DNA of 64,000 nt from positions 294,846 to 358,845 of the forward strand of contig NZ_KK211306.1 of assembly GCF_000621565.1 (NCBI RefSeq). Direction: 5' to 3'. Position numbers and translations under genes: made by a program. The stretch comes from Butyrivibrio sp. LB2008. GTDB lineage: Bacteria > Bacillota > Clostridia > Lachnospirales > Lachnospiraceae. Below the pieces are notes generated by a model. The model did no database searches, was not told where the DNA came from, and saw only the letters and a list, made by a program, of their open reading frames with translations. This document shows, one piece after another, positions 26,390-36,200 of the stretch. The number at the start of each line of letters is the position of its first letter. The stretch's first letter is position 1.

Positions 26390-26753
26390 GCACCGTATGA
26401 TTTAATTCTGGCTATTCTGTGCGGTGCAATTCTTGGTTTTCGCACCGCACGGTTGCATTTCTGCTATCCTATACGGTACTGGTATTGGTTTTTGCACCGT
26501 ACGGTTCCATTTCTGCTATTCTGTAAGGTGCTGGTCTTGGTTTTCGCACCGTACGGTTCCATTTCTACTATTCTGTAAGGTGCTATTCTTGGTTTTCGCA
26601 CCGCAAAAATTCGTTTCAATTATTATGTACGGTACGGTTCTTGTTTTCTGCACCGTACATTATCATTCCATCCATTATGTACGGTATCATTTTTGTTTTT
26701 CTCACCGCACAGTTATCTTCTGGTAATTCTGTACGGTACTCTTACACCACACT
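26390..26753. repeat. 52-bp phased inverted-repeat array, copy 2 (seven units)
   Basis: Units start at 26390, 26442, 26494, 26546, 26598, 26650 and 26702, again exactly 52 bases apart. Left arms are GCACCGTAC/GCACCGCAC type at 1-9; right arms are GTRMGGTGC/GTACGGTAC type at 30-38. The loop (GGTTCCATTTCTGCTATTCT type) and linker (TGGTCTTGGTTTTC type) differ from arrays 1 and 3. This array is more diverged than array 3. It starts ten bases after the stop of the histidine phosphatase gene and runs toward hflX. Confidence 0.92.
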
Positions 26754-26763
26754 CTCTGCAAAT

Positions 26764-27300
26764 TCATAATTTCGCTACTACAAACTCGCCGTTTGCAAAG
26801 CCTGATGTTTTTCCTGTAACCGCAAATCCCTTATTCTTCATCACTTTCAAAAGAGTGATCATAAAGAATCCATGTGTAACCACTGCACAATCTTCGCCCT
26901 TCAAAATCAGTCCATCTACAAACTTCTCTGCTCTGATTATAGTCTCTTTTCGGCTTTCTTTCTGTCTTTTACTGTTAAACAGCCATTGCAAACGGCTTGA
27001 AGTATTCCAAAACACCAATGGCAGTCTTAACTTCGTGCTTACACTCGCGGAAATAGGGACTTCGTCTATAAGATCTGTAGCGATATAATCACAATCTCCG
27101 AACATTGCCCTTGCCGTCTCCAGTGTTCTGGGCAAAGAACTCACATAATATGCCATATAATTTCCTTGCGGAACGTGATATTTCGCAGAAATTATAGGAG
27201 CATGATTGTACGCCTCAAAATCTTGATTAACTTCTTCTGAATTGCCCCATTTTCTTATATTATAATCAACTGCTCCATGCCTGATTATCACAACATTCAA
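26764..27300 (-). CDS. Histidine phosphatase (phosphoglycerate mutase-like)
   Basis: A 178-residue soluble phosphatase of unknown substrate. The catalytic RHG is at residues 7-9 (VVIIRHGAVDYN), the second arginine region is in SSLPRTLETARAMFG, and the second histidine is in VVTHGFFMITLL. It starts at TTG 27300 behind GAGGAAA. It is shorter than metabolic phosphoglycerate mutases and lacks their C-terminal region, so a small-molecule or sugar-phosphate phosphatase is more likely. Confidence 0.85.
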   Translation of the reverse strand: MNVVIIRHGAVDYNIRKWGNSEEVNQDFEAYNHAPIISAKYHVPQGNYMAYYVSSLPRTLETARAMFGDCDYIATDLIDEVPISASVSTKLRLPLVFWNTSSRLQWLFNSKRQKESRKETIIRAEKFVDGLILKGEDCAVVTHGFFMITLLKVMKNKGFAVTGKTSGFANGEFVVAKL

Positions 27301-27421
27301 AGTCTGTTTCCTCGTAACTTATCTGCAACAATGACTAGTTCTGTTTCCATATGATACCGAATACTTCGCTACATGCCTTATATTCTTCATTATAGTCGCA
27401 TCAACAATCTACACAAAGCTC

Positions 27422-27910
27422 TCACACTTCCCTGACGAGCAAAATCTCAATCTCTTCAGTTCCTTCAACAAACTGCTTCTCACCGCTTTCGATAAAGCCG
27501 TAAGCTTTGTAGAAGTCTATGGCATCTATATTCTTCTCAAGTACCCAAAGCCTGTCTACGCTAAATTCTTTAATCGCAAATTTTAGCAAAGCAGAGCCAA
27601 CGCCCTGTCCCCAGAAGAAATAATCCACATAGAGTTCGACAACCTCACTGCCCTCAACGTGGATGAGTCCTTTAACTATTCCGTCGTCGTAAACCCCAAT
27701 ATTATCTAATATTCTTATCGGCCGGATGTCAGAATCATTGCTTTCGCAACACTCCATATACTGCTTAGCCACAGTCAGCACTTGTAGTTCACCAAAAGAA
27801 AACTCATCATTGTGGAAAATATCTCTGTACTTCATTCTTTTCACAAATACGAGTATCTCCGCTATTCTTGATATATCTTGTTCCTTTGCTTTTCTTATCA
27901 CACCATTCAC
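27422..27910 (-). CDS. GNAT-family N-acetyltransferase
   Basis: A 162-residue acetyltransferase. Motif A is seen in VVELYVDYFFWGQGVGSALLKFAI (loop GQGVGS) and motif B in AIDFYKAYGFIESGEKQFVEG. The start is GTG 27910 with AGGAG upstream. The substrate is unknown. A second GNAT gene lies 65 bases upstream on the same strand. The two share only family-level similarity. Confidence 0.87.
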   Translation of the reverse strand: MNGVIRKAKEQDISRIAEILVFVKRMKYRDIFHNDEFSFGELQVLTVAKQYMECCESNDSDIRPIRILDNIGVYDDGIVKGLIHVEGSEVVELYVDYFFWGQGVGSALLKFAIKEFSVDRLWVLEKNIDAIDFYKAYGFIESGEKQFVEGTEEIEILLVREV

Positions 27911-27975
27911 TCAACTATCTCCTGATTCCGTAGTTCGACGTCTTCCTTATATTCTATAGAACACAGGCTAATCTT

Positions 27976-28395
27976 TCACGTATATATAAGCTTCCTCAGC
28001 GCCGGACCTGAATCCTCGCAAGGAAGAGCCGTAAAGCCCTGTTTTTCATAGAATCCCTCTTTTCCCTTGGCGGCGATAAGCTGAATGCTGAGCCTTGCGC
28101 CATCGGGTGCAGATTCTTCAATCATGGAAACAAGCTTATTTATTATGCCTGATCCGATATTTTGTCCCTGATATTCAGGTCTTACGGCCACATCAACTAT
28201 GGTCATGTACATGCCATCTCCTACGACGCTTCCCATACCTACGGCTTTTTCGCCATCTTTGGCGATTACGAAATAATCTCTTTTAGCCAAAGCTTTTTCT
28301 GCCTGCTCCTTGCAGAAGTTCTCCCAGCCGACTGAAGTTCTGAGCTCATAGTACGTTTCAATGTCCGGTTTTTCTTCGTAGAATCTGATTTCCAT
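27976..28395 (-). CDS. GNAT-family N-acetyltransferase
   Basis: A 139-residue acetyltransferase of the compact type. IVDVAVRPEYQGQNIGSGIINKLVSMIEE is motif A with the acetyl-CoA loop GQNIGS, and GFYEKQGFTALPCEDSGPAL is motif B and the C-terminal strand. ATG 28395 has GAGGACAGCT before it. It is divergent from asnA, with a 224-base spacer that carries a Fur-like palindrome. Confidence 0.88.
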   Translation of the reverse strand: MEIRFYEEKPDIETYYELRTSVGWENFCKEQAEKALAKRDYFVIAKDGEKAVGMGSVVGDGMYMTIVDVAVRPEYQGQNIGSGIINKLVSMIEESAPDGARLSIQLIAAKGKEGFYEKQGFTALPCEDSGPALRKLIYT

Positions 28396-28497
28396 AGCTG
28401 TCCTCTTTTCTTAGTATTGTTCCGAAATCAACATTTCTAACTATTATATGTAATAAATAACATACTCTCAATAAACTTTTTCAATTTACCTACATGC

Positions 28498-28510
28498 AAT
28501 GATAATCATT
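28498..28510. promoter_or_regulatory. Fur-box-like palindrome
   Basis: AATGATAATCATT is a perfect 13-base palindrome identical to the core of the classic Fur/Zur family operator. It sits between the divergent GNAT and asnA genes. Whether a metal regulator binds here is unknown; the match is short. Confidence 0.35.
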
Positions 28511-28559
28511 TTTTTCTTGCAATATGAAGGAAAAAGCGATTTAATTAACTGTGAGACAT

Positions 28560-28590
28560 TTTTTCATAGGGAAGCTCTTTCTATGAAAAA
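28560..28590 (+). promoter_or_regulatory. Leader hairpin upstream of asnA
   Basis: Arms TTTTTCATAG (28560-28569) and CTATGAAAAA (28581-28590) with an 11-base loop, ending about 30 bases before the asnA start codon. The role is unknown. Confidence 0.5.
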
Positions 28591-28619
28591 GGAAACTATA
28601 TAAGAAAGTGGAAAAGATT

Positions 28620-29630
28620 ATGGAAAACCTTAAAATTCCTAAGAACTACAAATCTGCTCTTGATCTCCACGATACACAGGTAGGTATCAAGACTGTAAAA
28701 GATTTCTTTCAAGGTATGCTCTCCAACAGGCTTAATCTTCAGAGAGTAACCGCACCCCTTTTTGTAACACCCGAATCAGGACTTAACGATAACCTCAATG
28801 GTGTTGAGCGTCCTGTTTCTTTTGATATTCTCAATGAAAACGAGCGCCCTGCTGAGATTGTACACTCTCTCGCAAAATGGAAAAGATATGCGCTCAAGAA
28901 ATACGGATTTAATGTCGGAGAAGGTCTTTATACCGATATGAATGCTGTTCGCCGCGACGAAGTGCCCGACAACATCCATTCTATCTTTGTTGACCAGTGG
29001 GACTGGGAAAAGGTTATAAATAAAGAAGACCGCAACATGGATTTCCTTAAGGCAACGGTAAAAGACGTATATAAAGTACTCAGAAAAACCGAGAAATTCA
29101 TGTCTATCCAGTACGATTATATCGAGGAAATCCTTCCTGAGGATATTTTCTTTATCACAACTCAGGAACTTGAAGACATGTTCCCCGAGTACTCTCCCAA
29201 GGAGCGTGAATACTACATTGCAAAAGCTAAGGGCGCTGTATGTATCATGCAGATTGGTGATCTCCTTGCTTCAGGCGAAAAGCACGACGGCAGAGCTCCC
29301 GACTATGATGATTGGGCACTCAATGCCGATATTATCGTATACTTCCCTGTTCTTGACATCGCACTTGAGTTATCAAGTATGGGAATCCGCGTAGATGAGA
29401 ACTCACTTAAGACTCAGCTTGAAAAAGCAGGATGTACAGAAAGAGCCGAGCTTCCTTTCCAGAAGGCAATCCTTAACAAGGAACTTCCTTACACAATCGG
29501 AGGCGGAATCGGTCAGTCAAGAATCTGCATGTTCTTCTTAAGAAAGGCTCACATCGGTGAAGTACAGTGTTCAATCTGGCCCGATGAAATGACTGAAGAA
29601 GCTAAGAAGAACGGAATTCAGCTTCTCTGA
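28620..29630 (+). CDS. asnA: Aspartate-ammonia ligase
   Basis: A 336-residue class II synthetase-like enzyme that makes asparagine from aspartate and ammonia with ATP. The family segments HDTQVGIKTVKDFFQ, VDQWDWEKVI and IGGGIGQSRICMFFL are all present and the length is typical. ATG 28620 is chosen; an in-frame GTG four codons earlier has no binding site. It ends with its own strong terminator. Confidence 0.96.
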   Translation: MENLKIPKNYKSALDLHDTQVGIKTVKDFFQGMLSNRLNLQRVTAPLFVTPESGLNDNLNGVERPVSFDILNENERPAEIVHSLAKWKRYALKKYGFNVGEGLYTDMNAVRRDEVPDNIHSIFVDQWDWEKVINKEDRNMDFLKATVKDVYKVLRKTEKFMSIQYDYIEEILPEDIFFITTQELEDMFPEYSPKEREYYIAKAKGAVCIMQIGDLLASGEKHDGRAPDYDDWALNADIIVYFPVLDIALELSSMGIRVDENSLKTQLEKAGCTERAELPFQKAILNKELPYTIGGGIGQSRICMFFLRKAHIGEVQCSIWPDEMTEEAKKNGIQLL

Positions 29631-29657
29631 TTAATTTGAATTTCAAATAAAATACAA

Positions 29658-29687
29658 GGTTGCGAAGATTATTTCGCAGCCTTTTTT
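29658..29687 (+). terminator. asnA terminator
   Basis: GGTTGCGAA and TTTCGCAGCC form a stem with a short loop, followed by TTTTTT (29682-29687). Confidence 0.9.
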
Positions 29688-29689
29688 CA

Positions 29690-29718
29690 TTGACAATCCC
29701 CCCTAAAAGACTTACCCT
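29690..29718 (+). promoter_or_regulatory. Probable ktrB promoter
   Basis: TTGACA (29690-29695), a 17-base spacer and TACCCT (29713-29718), directly after the asnA terminator and about 30 bases before the ktrB start codon. There is no room for a c-di-AMP riboswitch. Confidence 0.5.
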
Positions 29719-29746
29719 TTATCATGTCATTAAGATAGGGAGAAAT

Positions 29747-31144
29747 ATGGACTTGTTTTCATTATCAAAAAATAAAATGCAAAAAACAAAAAAATTATCA
29801 CCGGCGCATACCATCCCGATAAGCTTTCTTATAACAATACTTGTCGGAGCTTTGCTTTTAATGCTGCCCTTTTCGTCAGCAAACGGTAAATTCACTGATT
29901 TTTTGACATCGTTGTTTACAGCAACCACTTCAGTCTGTGTTACGGGACTTGTTGTCGTTGATACTTACGCACATTGGAGCTTTTTTGGCCAGTTGATCAT
30001 TCTGATCCTCGTGCAGATGGGCGGACTTGGAATGATTGCCATTGCCGCAACAATAATGCTCATAACACACAAAAAGTTTTCGCTCGGTGACAGAATGCTT
30101 CTCCAGGACTCTTTTAACCTGAGTTCGGGTACTAAGCTGCTCAAGTTCCTTACCCGAGTGTTAAAGGGAACCTTTATAGTAGAAGGCCTCGGCGCTATGA
30201 TGTATTCATTCGTTTTCATCCCGCAGTTTGGCTTTGCAAAAGGCCTGTGGATCTCGATTTTCAACTCTGTATCCGCATTCTGCAACGCGGGAATGGACGT
30301 TATCGGCCAGGGAAGCCTTGCCAATTACAGGAATGATCCGATTGTTATGGCAACTACCATGATCCTTATAATCATGGGCGGTCTGGGATTTGTAGTATGG
30401 TTCGATATTCTTCATTCGGTAAAAGAGGGCGTGATCAAGCGCTTCTCTCCCATCACTATGGTAAAAAGATTTTCCGAGCACTGTAAGCTTGTTCTCAGCT
30501 TCACGCTTATACTGATATTTGGCGGCATGCTTATTTTTCTTTTGACCGAATATAACAATCCCGGAACCATAGGAAACATGAGCTTTGGAGAGAAACTGAC
30601 CAACTGCCTGTTCCAGTCAATAACCTTAAGAACAGCCGGATTTACCACTATTCCACAGGAGAACCTCACAGTGGCATCCTGTCTTGTCTCATATTTATTC
30701 ATGTTTATAGGCGGATCACCAATCGGAACGGCCGGCGGTGTCAAAACGGTCACATTATTCCTACTCTTTATGAATGTCCGCTCATATGTAAGGAACGAGA
30801 ACCAGAATGTTATCTTTAACAAGCGTGTTTCCATAGACTCGATGAGAAAGGCCGCAGCTGTCGTTTATGTCAGCATTTTTGCCACTCTTACACTTGCGGT
30901 ACTTCTGTCGATATTTAATCCCGTTCCGATGGAGGACGCGTTATTTGAAGTTGTAAGCGCCTGCGGAACCGTTGGTTTGTCGAGAAACCTCACAGCGGCG
31001 CTCAATCCTATGGGACGGATCATCATAATAATAGCAATGTTTCTTGGAAGAACAGGTCCCATATCAATGGTGGCTTTCTTTTCCGGAAATGAATCAAATA
31101 AAAACAGTATCAACTACTCCGAGGGAATTTTCTACGTCGGATAA
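29747..31144 (+). CDS. ktrB: Potassium uptake channel subunit (KtrB/TrkH family)
   Basis: A 465-residue membrane protein with four repeated M1-P-M2 units. The selectivity-filter-like loops are TTSVCVTGLVV, VSAFCNAGMDV, SITLRTAGFTTI and VSACGTVGLSRNL. It transports K+ (probably with Na+), gated by the cytoplasmic partner encoded 14 bases downstream. ATG 29747 has AGGGAG upstream; the longer open frame crosses the promoter. The length fits KtrB better than TrkH. Confidence 0.93.
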   Translation: MDLFSLSKNKMQKTKKLSPAHTIPISFLITILVGALLLMLPFSSANGKFTDFLTSLFTATTSVCVTGLVVVDTYAHWSFFGQLIILILVQMGGLGMIAIAATIMLITHKKFSLGDRMLLQDSFNLSSGTKLLKFLTRVLKGTFIVEGLGAMMYSFVFIPQFGFAKGLWISIFNSVSAFCNAGMDVIGQGSLANYRNDPIVMATTMILIIMGGLGFVVWFDILHSVKEGVIKRFSPITMVKRFSEHCKLVLSFTLILIFGGMLIFLLTEYNNPGTIGNMSFGEKLTNCLFQSITLRTAGFTTIPQENLTVASCLVSYLFMFIGGSPIGTAGGVKTVTLFLLFMNVRSYVRNENQNVIFNKRVSIDSMRKAAAVVYVSIFATLTLAVLLSIFNPVPMEDALFEVVSACGTVGLSRNLTAALNPMGRIIIIIAMFLGRTGPISMVAFFSGNESNKNSINYSEGIFYVG

Positions 31145-31158
31145 ACGGAGGTATATAA

Positions 31159-31803
31159 GTGAAAAAATCAATAGCAGTCTTAGGACTTGGAAAATACGGA
31201 CGCAGCGTGGCAAAAAGCCTTTATGCTATCGGTGAAGATGTCCTTGTTGCGGACAAAAACGAAAGATGTATAAGAGATATTTCATCCAAGGTAACTTCCG
31301 CTGTTTGTGCGAACCTTGAGAATGAAGATGAGGTCATGGCTCTCGGACTTCAGAACATGGACATCGTAATAACAGCGATGGGCGGTAACATCGCCGCAAG
31401 CATAATGGCAGTATCTATCGCCAAAGAAAAAGGGGTTCCGCTCGTAATCGCAAAATCCTCTTCTTCCCGCATGGCCACAATACTTCAAAGAGTCGGCGCC
31501 GACAAGATAATCGATCCCGAGAAAGAAGGCGGTGTGCGTTCAGCAAGAATCCTCGCTTCTCAGGCAATCCACGACTACTACGAGCTAGACGACAATCTCT
31601 GCATGGTTGAGTTACAGCCAAAGAGCACCTGGATCGGCAAGAGCCTCATAGAACTCGATCTTCGTAAAAAACACAACATGAACGTCGCAGCGATCAAAGA
31701 AAAAGGCGGCGAATGGAAATATATCAATCCTTCTCACAAACTCAACGAGAACAATCTTCTCATGGTCATTTTGGAGAAGAAGGATATTGAGAAGTGGAAA
31801 TAA
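31159..31803 (+). CDS. ktrA: Potassium uptake regulatory subunit (KtrA/TrkA family)
   Basis: A 214-residue cytoplasmic gating protein. The N-terminal RCK_N Rossmann domain has the nucleotide-binding GLGKYGRSVAKSL, with acidic VADKNE at the second strand. The C-terminal RCK_C domain is seen from MVELQPKSTWIGKSLIEL to LLMVILEKK. ATP/ADP and, in Firmicutes, c-di-AMP regulate this family. It starts at GTG 31159 after GGAGG. The stop is nine bases from the convergent galactanase gene. Confidence 0.93.
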   Translation: MKKSIAVLGLGKYGRSVAKSLYAIGEDVLVADKNERCIRDISSKVTSAVCANLENEDEVMALGLQNMDIVITAMGGNIAASIMAVSIAKEKGVPLVIAKSSSSRMATILQRVGADKIIDPEKEGGVRSARILASQAIHDYYELDDNLCMVELQPKSTWIGKSLIELDLRKKHNMNVAAIKEKGGEWKYINPSHKLNENNLLMVILEKKDIEKWK

Positions 31804-31812
31804 AACTCTCTC

Positions 31813-33198
31813 CTATCTCATATACTTAAACACCTTCATCGACTCAAGCGGGTGGCCCGTAAAGTCAAAGAATGCCTGGTTGTCCCAGGAGCAGCCGCCG
31901 TGATACTTCGCGGCGTCTTTGTCGTAGTCTGAGGCGTAGCTACTTGCCCAGCCACTTCCGTACTTTTCCCAGACCGGTGAGTTGTCGGCGCTTGCGGGGC
32001 CAACAGGGAGCCATGCGCCTTCCCAATAGAACACGCCGATTCCGCCGGCACTGTTTACGTTCTGATAAAGGTCATGTATATAAGAGGCCTGTCCTTCGAT
32101 TGATGCGGGATATCCGTCCACAAGATCAGCCTTGCCTACCCTGTTTCCAAAGCCATCTCCGTCCTGCAGAGTATAGCAATAGGAAGTCTCCGCAATAAAG
32201 GTTTTCTTGCCAAAGTGCTCTTCAATATACCCTATCACACTTTTCATATTATCCATATCACCGTGCCAGAACGGATAATAGCTAAGTCCCATCATATCAA
32301 AATCAAGTCCGTTATTTACAAGTTTCTCTATAAGAGACAAGACGCCCTCTTTCGGGGATATATCCGTATAATGAACTACAACCCCTATATCTTTGCCGCT
32401 CTCTTTCGATATCTCCCGAACCGCTTTGCTTCCTGACTTTAACAGCTCAATGACATTCTCTATCTTTGTTTCGCCTGACATACCGTTGTTGATCTCGTTT
32501 CCTATCTGAACCATCCCGACATCGACGCCTGCATCCAAGAGCTGTTTAAGGCTGTCTTTGGTGTAATCATATACAGCCTTTGACTTTTCTTCAGGGCTCA
32601 TGCCTTTCCATGCCTTTGGAACAAGCTGCTTCTGCGGGTCTGCCCAGAAGTCGGAATAATGAAAATCGACCAGAACTTTCATTCCGTAGTCCGTAGCTCT
32701 TTTGCCCAGTTCTATTGCCGTAGGAAGGTCATTGTTTCCGCCGCCGTAGCCGTTTCCGTTCTCATCATAAGGATCGTTCCATACGCGAATCCTCATATAA
32801 TTGATACCCGAATCAGCGAAGGTTTTAAGCGCATCCTGCTCCTTGCCGTCGAAGTCATAGTATTTCACGCCGCTCTTTTCTTCTACGAGCAGCGACGATG
32901 CATCCATTCCAAAGAAAAAGTCCTTAGGAAGTCCGTCAATTGCAGTTTTCCATGTCTCCATATCAGCCTCCCCGCCTTCCGGCTCTGTCATAGCATTGAT
33001 TGCAGTATCACTGTCTACAAATGTCGCACTCGCAGCGCCCGCATTGCCTACAGAGGAAGTCTCACTCGCCGCATCTGCGTCTTTTGCCGTTTCTGCCTCT
33101 GTGCCCATCTTAATATTTCCGGCATCGGAACATCCGGTTACCACACCAATTGTAAAAAAAGTAGCTACAAAAAAAGCTTTTATAATCTTCTGTTTCAT
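31813..33198 (-). CDS. Secreted arabinogalactan endo-beta-1,4-galactanase (GH53)
   Basis: A 461-residue surface lipoprotein enzyme that should cut beta-1,4-galactan side chains of pectin. The signal peptide ends in a lipobox (VVTGCSD, Cys23), followed by a roughly 60-residue Ala/Ser/Glu linker. The GH53 domain begins at DFFFGMDASSLL, with IRVWNDPYD, the acid/base Glu235 in VQIGNEINNG and the nucleophile Glu337 in FIAETSYCY. ATG 33198 follows AGAGGTGG. It is a sign of a plant-fibre diet. No other pectin genes are adjacent. Confidence 0.94.
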   Translation of the reverse strand: MKQKIIKAFFVATFFTIGVVTGCSDAGNIKMGTEAETAKDADAASETSSVGNAGAASATFVDSDTAINAMTEPEGGEADMETWKTAIDGLPKDFFFGMDASSLLVEEKSGVKYYDFDGKEQDALKTFADSGINYMRIRVWNDPYDENGNGYGGGNNDLPTAIELGKRATDYGMKVLVDFHYSDFWADPQKQLVPKAWKGMSPEEKSKAVYDYTKDSLKQLLDAGVDVGMVQIGNEINNGMSGETKIENVIELLKSGSKAVREISKESGKDIGVVVHYTDISPKEGVLSLIEKLVNNGLDFDMMGLSYYPFWHGDMDNMKSVIGYIEEHFGKKTFIAETSYCYTLQDGDGFGNRVGKADLVDGYPASIEGQASYIHDLYQNVNSAGGIGVFYWEGAWLPVGPASADNSPVWEKYGSGWASSYASDYDKDAAKYHGGCSWDNQAFFDFTGHPLESMKVFKYMR

Positions 33199-33242
33199 AT
33201 CCACCTCTTTACACTTATATGCATAACTCAGTTTATGGACCA

Positions 33243-36200
33243 CTAACCACGCCCCAGGGCTACTTCCTGTCCCAGAGAAAAAGAATAAATATAAATCTCT
33301 TTGACCTTCTTGCCGGTTGCGGCTTCCAATGCTCTTTTATACAGATCGAGCTGTATCTTGTAGCGTTTTACCAGTTCGTCTGCGCTTCGGACGTGATCTG
33401 TCTTGTAATCAAGAAGGATAATATCATCACCTTCCACGAACCACGCATCGATGATTCCCTGAACAAGTACAAGCTCCTCAGAAGGGAACTTACTGTCAAG
33501 CTCACTTGCGGGAACGCCCATCATAAAAGGCTTCTCTCGCATAAGCTGCCCTTTGCTAAATGCAGTTGCCATTCTCTGCCCAAGATCTGTGCCAAGGAAA
33601 GTAGCTATATCCCGAAGTCTTATGCAATCCGCAGACGCACGCGCTATCCTGTCCTTTTTAACCAGACCGTCAAGCCACATGCGAAGCTCTTTTTCTCCGC
33701 TTCCGACACTGTAATCAAGAAGCTCCATAACTCTGTGGTACGCGGTTCCTCGCTCTGAGCCTGTCATTCCGGAGGTTCCTGCCTTCGCAGTTGCAACCGC
33801 CGTATCTAAGGCAGCGGCACTTGCTCCTTCCCCCGGTTCAGCCGAAGGAACCGCACCTTCCTCACCCGTGTCATACTCCGCGCCGTAATCTTCCTCTTTG
33901 GTGAAGTGCTCGCCCGCCTCTTCCAGAATATGCTTTTTAAGCTCAGTAACGGTGGTCTTGGTATACAATCCCTTTAAATATTCATAGCCATATGCCGCAT
34001 CAAATCTGGCTTCAATTATCTTGGCAAGCTCCTTGTCATAATAAGTCTCGATTCCGTCAAGGCGCAAAAGACCTTTCACACCCTCAGTCTCATCATAAGA
34101 AGCAATGTCATCGACACTCACTGACTTAATCGCAAATTTAGGTACGCTGTCTTCACTATCCATATACTTATCAGTGATAAGCTCCGACAATCCATACTTT
34201 TCCGCGATATCCCTGATAGCAGGATGTCTTATAAGTGCAGGCAAAACAAGATCAAGATAGCACGAAGCCGAAAGCCTTACAGAAAAAGGCATAAGTTCTT
34301 TTCCCATAGAAGCACCGTGCGCAAGCTCCGGCTGGCGCTTAAGCTCCTTTGCAAGATCGTCGGCAAGCTTTTTGACCGATGCAGTCATTATAAGTTTCTC
34401 TTTTGCCCTTGTAAGTGCAACATAAAGAACCCTCAGCTCTTCACCGAGATTATCGGTATTCATCTTGTCCGCGATGATCACTCGCTTTAAAGTCTCGGAT
34501 CTTAATCTTAGCTTAGAATCAATGCACTTTACACCTATGCCGAGATCCATATCCGCAATCAGATTGCCCTTAGTATCTCCCTTGTTAAACTGCTTGGATA
34601 ATCCCGCCAGGAAAACAACCGGAAACTCAAGGCCCTTACTCTTATGTATACTCATAATCCTGACAACATCGGCATTCTCATCAATCATTCCAGCTTCGCC
34701 GTAGTCCTGCACAACCTTGATATGCTCAATGTATCTTACAAAGTGGAACAATCCCTTAAAGCTTGTCTTCTCGAAGCTTTCAGCCTTGGACAAAAGAAGC
34801 TCTATATTCGCTCTTCTCTGATTTCCCGCAGGCATGGCACTCACGATAAGCTCAAAGCCCGTGACATCAATGATATACTCCAAAAGCTCATGCACAGGTG
34901 TATATGCGGATATCTCCCTCAGTTCCTCTATAAGAGAGACGAAATCCTTAAGCTTATTAAGTAACGCCTGATTTTCAAAAACATCAGGATTTATGCGCAA
35001 AAGTCTCTTTATTCCTTCATAAAAAGACTCGCCCAAAATACCGCTTTCATCTTTATTAAGTGTAATTTTAACAATAGCCAGTTCTTCATCCGTAAAGCCG
35101 CCGACAGGCGAATGCATAACCGCAACAAGAGGAATATCTACCGTAGGATTATCAATAACATTCAGAACATCAAGCATCACAGATACTTCCCACGCGTTGA
35201 AATATCCGCTCTTTGACTCTATATAGGACGGAATCCCCTGTTCCTCAAGCGCCTTCTTAAACACATCATCCCATCCCGAGTTTGTTCTAAGGAGAATTAC
35301 AATATCCTTGAACTTAAGCTCCGGATCTTCACGCATAAGCTCGCGAATCCTGTTTCCTATCGCATATGCTTCATTTTCTTTTTTGCCCTCGGGATCGTCT
35401 ATCAATATAAGTTCCGGTGTCATGTCAAAAGAAGGCTCGGGATAAGCGGCACCAGTAACAAGCTCCGCATCCTTGTCATACTCGACTTTGCCCAGATCTT
35501 CGCCCATTATCTTCCTAAAGATATAATTCGTTCCCTCAAGAACTTCTTCACGACTTCGGAAATTCTTGTGAAGATCGATTCTCCTGTCGCTTGCGCCGGC
35601 ATCTTTACTGTAGTTTGCAAGCTTCTTCATAAAGATCTCAGGCCTTGCAAGCCTGAACTTATAAATACTCTGCTTTACGTCGCCAACCATGAACCTCTCG
35701 GAAGATCCCGCCTTTATACCGGAAATTGCCTGAAGTATAAGTTCCTGCACAGCATTACTGTCCTGATACTCATCAATTAAAACTTCTTTAAAGAATTCCC
35801 TGTATTCCATGGCGACACGCGTCGGCGTTCCCGTCTCATAATCAATAAGGATATTCAGCGCAAAATGCTCCATATCGGAAAAGTCTATCAGCCGCTCTTC
35901 CCTTTTCCTCTCATCAAAAAGCTCCTTATAGCGGATTGCCAATCTGCAAAGCTCCTTGACCGCCCTGTCGCACAGTTTCATCTGCTCTGCCACCATATCG
36001 GAAGTAAGCACCAGATAGCTCTCCGTTATCTTCTTGATGTCCTTCTTAACTTTGTCCCTTAGCTCCTTCGCGCGCTCCTTTTTATCAGGAGAGACGCTGT
36101 CATCCTTCTTCGAAGGGAGTCTGGCAAAAGAAATCCCTCTCACCGCGTCATACAGTTCATCATACGAATCGTACTTTGCAGCCCGGCCAACCATCTCAGC

